Positions 33,205 to 34,485 of a DNA stretch of 34,485 nucleotides are shown here, one piece after another (position 1 is the stretch's first letter; each line of letters begins with the position of its first letter). This stretch comes from a filamentous cyanobacterium CCT1 (GTDB lineage Bacteria; Cyanobacteriota; Cyanobacteriia; Phormidesmidales; Phormidesmidaceae). The position numbers and the translations under genes were made by a program. The notes below the pieces were generated by a model. That model did not search any database and was not told the DNA's origin. It was given only the letters and a program-made list of their open reading frames with translations. Location: contig PYER01000034.1 in assembly GCA_003017855.1 (NCBI GenBank), positions 1-34,485 of the forward strand. Direction: 5' to 3'.

Positions 33205-34482
33205 ATGAGCGAGGGTAACGGTTCGGCAGCCGCCAGTGGATCCAAACGACGACATATCGTACTGACCTCGCACCCAACTCGATCGGGGTTGAAGGGAACG
33301 CCCATCCACTGGGGAGAGGGCGATCCGCTCAAACGGGGAGCGATCGTGGCGACGGTTAGCGATCCCAACCACCGCAACGCCATTGGCACCCACTCAGGCT
33401 CCTACGCGGTCTATCGCGCTCTAGCCGTGGCCAGCGGCGTGCTCCAGGCTGACCACCGGCCCGACTTTACCAATACCTCGCCGACAATCGCGATCGGCCC
33501 CCACCCGAGCTGGGCTGATCCCGAAAAGATTGTCTCCCTCGACCCTTTTGGCGCACTGGTGGGGGATGTGTACAAATCCCAGCTGGCAGAGGGCATCGAC
33601 CTTCGCCCATCGATCGCCGTCACCCGCGCCCACATTCAAATGCCGGAGCTGCTGGAGGCGGTGCGCCAGGGGCGGCTCAAAGAAGACGGCGAGATTGTGA
33701 AGCCGGGCGGCGACTTGGTAGTTACGAAAGCCGCTGTAGAGCCGGTGTGGTACCTGCCGGGGGTGGCCGAGCGCCTGGGGGTGAGTGAAGAGGACCTGCG
33801 CTACGCCCTGTTTGAGCAAACCGGCGGTATGTTTCCGGAGCTGGTGACGCGGTTTGATCTGAAGGTGTTTTTGCCCCCGATTGGCGGCATCACGGTGTAC
33901 ATTGTGGGCGACCTGGACGCAGTTACCGACCCGGCTCGGCCTCTGGCGGTGCGGGTCCACGACGAGTGCAACGGCTCTGACGTGTTTGGTTCTGACATCT
34001 GCACCTGTCGCCCCTACCTGGTGCACGGCTTGGAAGAGTGCATCGCTACCGCTCAGCAGGGCGGGGCGGGGATCATCGTCTACTTCCGTAAGGAGGGGCG
34101 AGCGCTGGGCGAGGTGACTAAGTTTTTGGTGTACAACGCCCGCAAGCGCCAGGAGGGAGGCGATCGCGCCGATGCCTACTTTGCCCGCACCGAGTGCGTC
34201 GCTGGGGTACAGGACGTGCGCTTTCAGGAACTAATGCCCGACGTGCTGCACTGGCTAGGCATTACCCGCATCGATCGCTTTGTGTCGATGAGCGACATGA
34301 AGTACAACGCGATTGTGCGATCGGGGATTGAGATCGTCGAACGGGTGCCGATCCCTGACGACCTGGTGCCGCCCGATGCGCGGGTGGAGATCGAGGCGAA
34401 GAAGGCGGCGGGCTACTATACCGATAAGGTCGCGCCGACGGAGGAAGATTTAGCCCAGATCAAGGGGCGGGGGTTGGAGTAG
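33205..34482 (+). CDS. GTP cyclohydrolase II-like protein of the URC1 type
   Basis: 425 residues, about twice the length of RibA, with a 190-residue N-terminal extension (HIVLTSHPTRSG ... TRAHIQMPEL) unlike RibA. The C-terminal half has the cyclohydrolase II zinc site, DECNGSDVFGSDICTC (Cys255, Cys266, Cys268), and YFRKEGRALGEVTK, matching the RibA YLRQEGRGIG region. It lacks the canonical TNNP block, which reads SMSDMKYNAI. This combination matches the URC1 subfamily from the uracil catabolism (URC) pathway; standard RibA would not carry the extension. The reaction is not settled, and it probably acts on a purine-like or pyrimidine nucleotide. GAGG lies six bases before the ATG. Partner genes (DUF1688, uracil phosphoribosyltransferase) would be expected downstream, beyond the window. 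Confidence 0.85.
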   Translation: MSEGNGSAAASGSKRRHIVLTSHPTRSGLKGTPIHWGEGDPLKRGAIVATVSDPNHRNAIGTHSGSYAVYRALAVASGVLQADHRPDFTNTSPTIAIGPHPSWADPEKIVSLDPFGALVGDVYKSQLAEGIDLRPSIAVTRAHIQMPELLEAVRQGRLKEDGEIVKPGGDLVVTKAAVEPVWYLPGVAERLGVSEEDLRYALFEQTGGMFPELVTRFDLKVFLPPIGGITVYIVGDLDAVTDPARPLAVRVHDECNGSDVFGSDICTCRPYLVHGLEECIATAQQGGAGIIVYFRKEGRALGEVTKFLVYNARKRQEGGDRADAYFARTECVAGVQDVRFQELMPDVLHWLGITRIDRFVSMSDMKYNAIVRSGIEIVERVPIPDDLVPPDARVEIEAKKAAGYYTDKVAPTEEDLAQIKGRGLE

Positions 34483-34485
34483 GGA

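Noticed and set aside
33205-34482. Riboflavin biosynthesis GTP cyclohydrolase II (ribA)
   Set aside because: The long N-terminal extension and loss of the TNNP block argue for the URC1-type subfamily, although the zinc site is shared.
1-34485. CRISPR array, toxin-antitoxin pair, restriction system or prophage
   Set aside because: No regular direct repeats with spacers, integrase, phage structural gene or methyltransferase was seen. The Uma2 protein is a nuclease-like family member but stands alone.

Overview
The window looks like chromosomal DNA of a filamentous, Leptolyngbya/Nodosilinea-like cyanobacterium. The evidence is the repeated octamer GCGATCGC (HIP1, for example 2685-2692, 7265-7272, 10477-10484), a PTPA-CTERM sorting signal, several families common in cyanobacteria (DUF3122, DUF6464-like, DUF1802, Uma2, GvpL/GvpF), and cyanobacterial versions of glgA, an RRM protein and 1-Cys peroxiredoxin. 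The genus is an inference. Most of the window is ordinary housekeeping and metabolic sequence. I see no phage, CRISPR array, rRNA or tRNA.

Layout. 1-4.0 kb, all minus: a secreted repeat protein, a MIF-like tautomerase, a membrane-anchored protein with a duplicated domain, a flavin reductase, a 1-Cys peroxiredoxin with its own terminator, and a small Cys-rich membrane protein. 4.0-4.8 kb has no convincing gene but holds a compact RNA fold ending in a T-run. 4.8-7.0 kb: a DUF3122 protein and a 12-TPR exported protein separated by a purine-rich inverted repeat. 7.3-9.7 kb, plus: a small exported coiled-coil protein, a sodium:solute symporter and a tiny membrane protein. 9.7-10.5 kb is A+T-richer and gene-free. 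10.5-13.7 kb, plus: leuD, a 543-residue protein I do not recognise that is built from two related halves, and a lone GvpL/GvpF. 13.7-15.2 kb: amt on minus. 15.6-17.0 kb: a PTPA-CTERM secreted protein, a MITE-like 86-bp element, a second inverted repeat and a Uma2 nuclease.

17.1-24.7 kb: aspS divergent from a HAD phosphatase; DUF1802; an unknown protein coupled to a PlsC-like acyltransferase; an FHA protein convergent with dprA; and a small membrane protein upstream of dprA. 24.7-28.4 kb, minus: an APH-like plus P-loop kinase fusion, rplY and purA, with a good sigma-70-type promoter for purA. 28.7-34.5 kb: an adenosine-deaminase-like enzyme with an NTF2-like partner, an RRM protein with a long leader, thioredoxin, glgA, and a GTP cyclohydrolase II-like protein of the URC1 (uracil catabolism) type that probably opens a pathway continuing past the window.

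How genes fit together. Purine metabolism is represented by purA and the deaminase-like enzyme on opposite sides of one intergenic region. Redox defence is represented by peroxiredoxin, flavin reductase and thioredoxin. Carbon and nitrogen handling is represented by glgA, amt, leuD and the URC1-like gene. The least explained parts are the duplicated 543-aa protein beside a lone GvpF, the RNA-like structure near 4.45 kb, the deaminase with an altered TDDP motif, and the MITE-like element near 16.3 kb.
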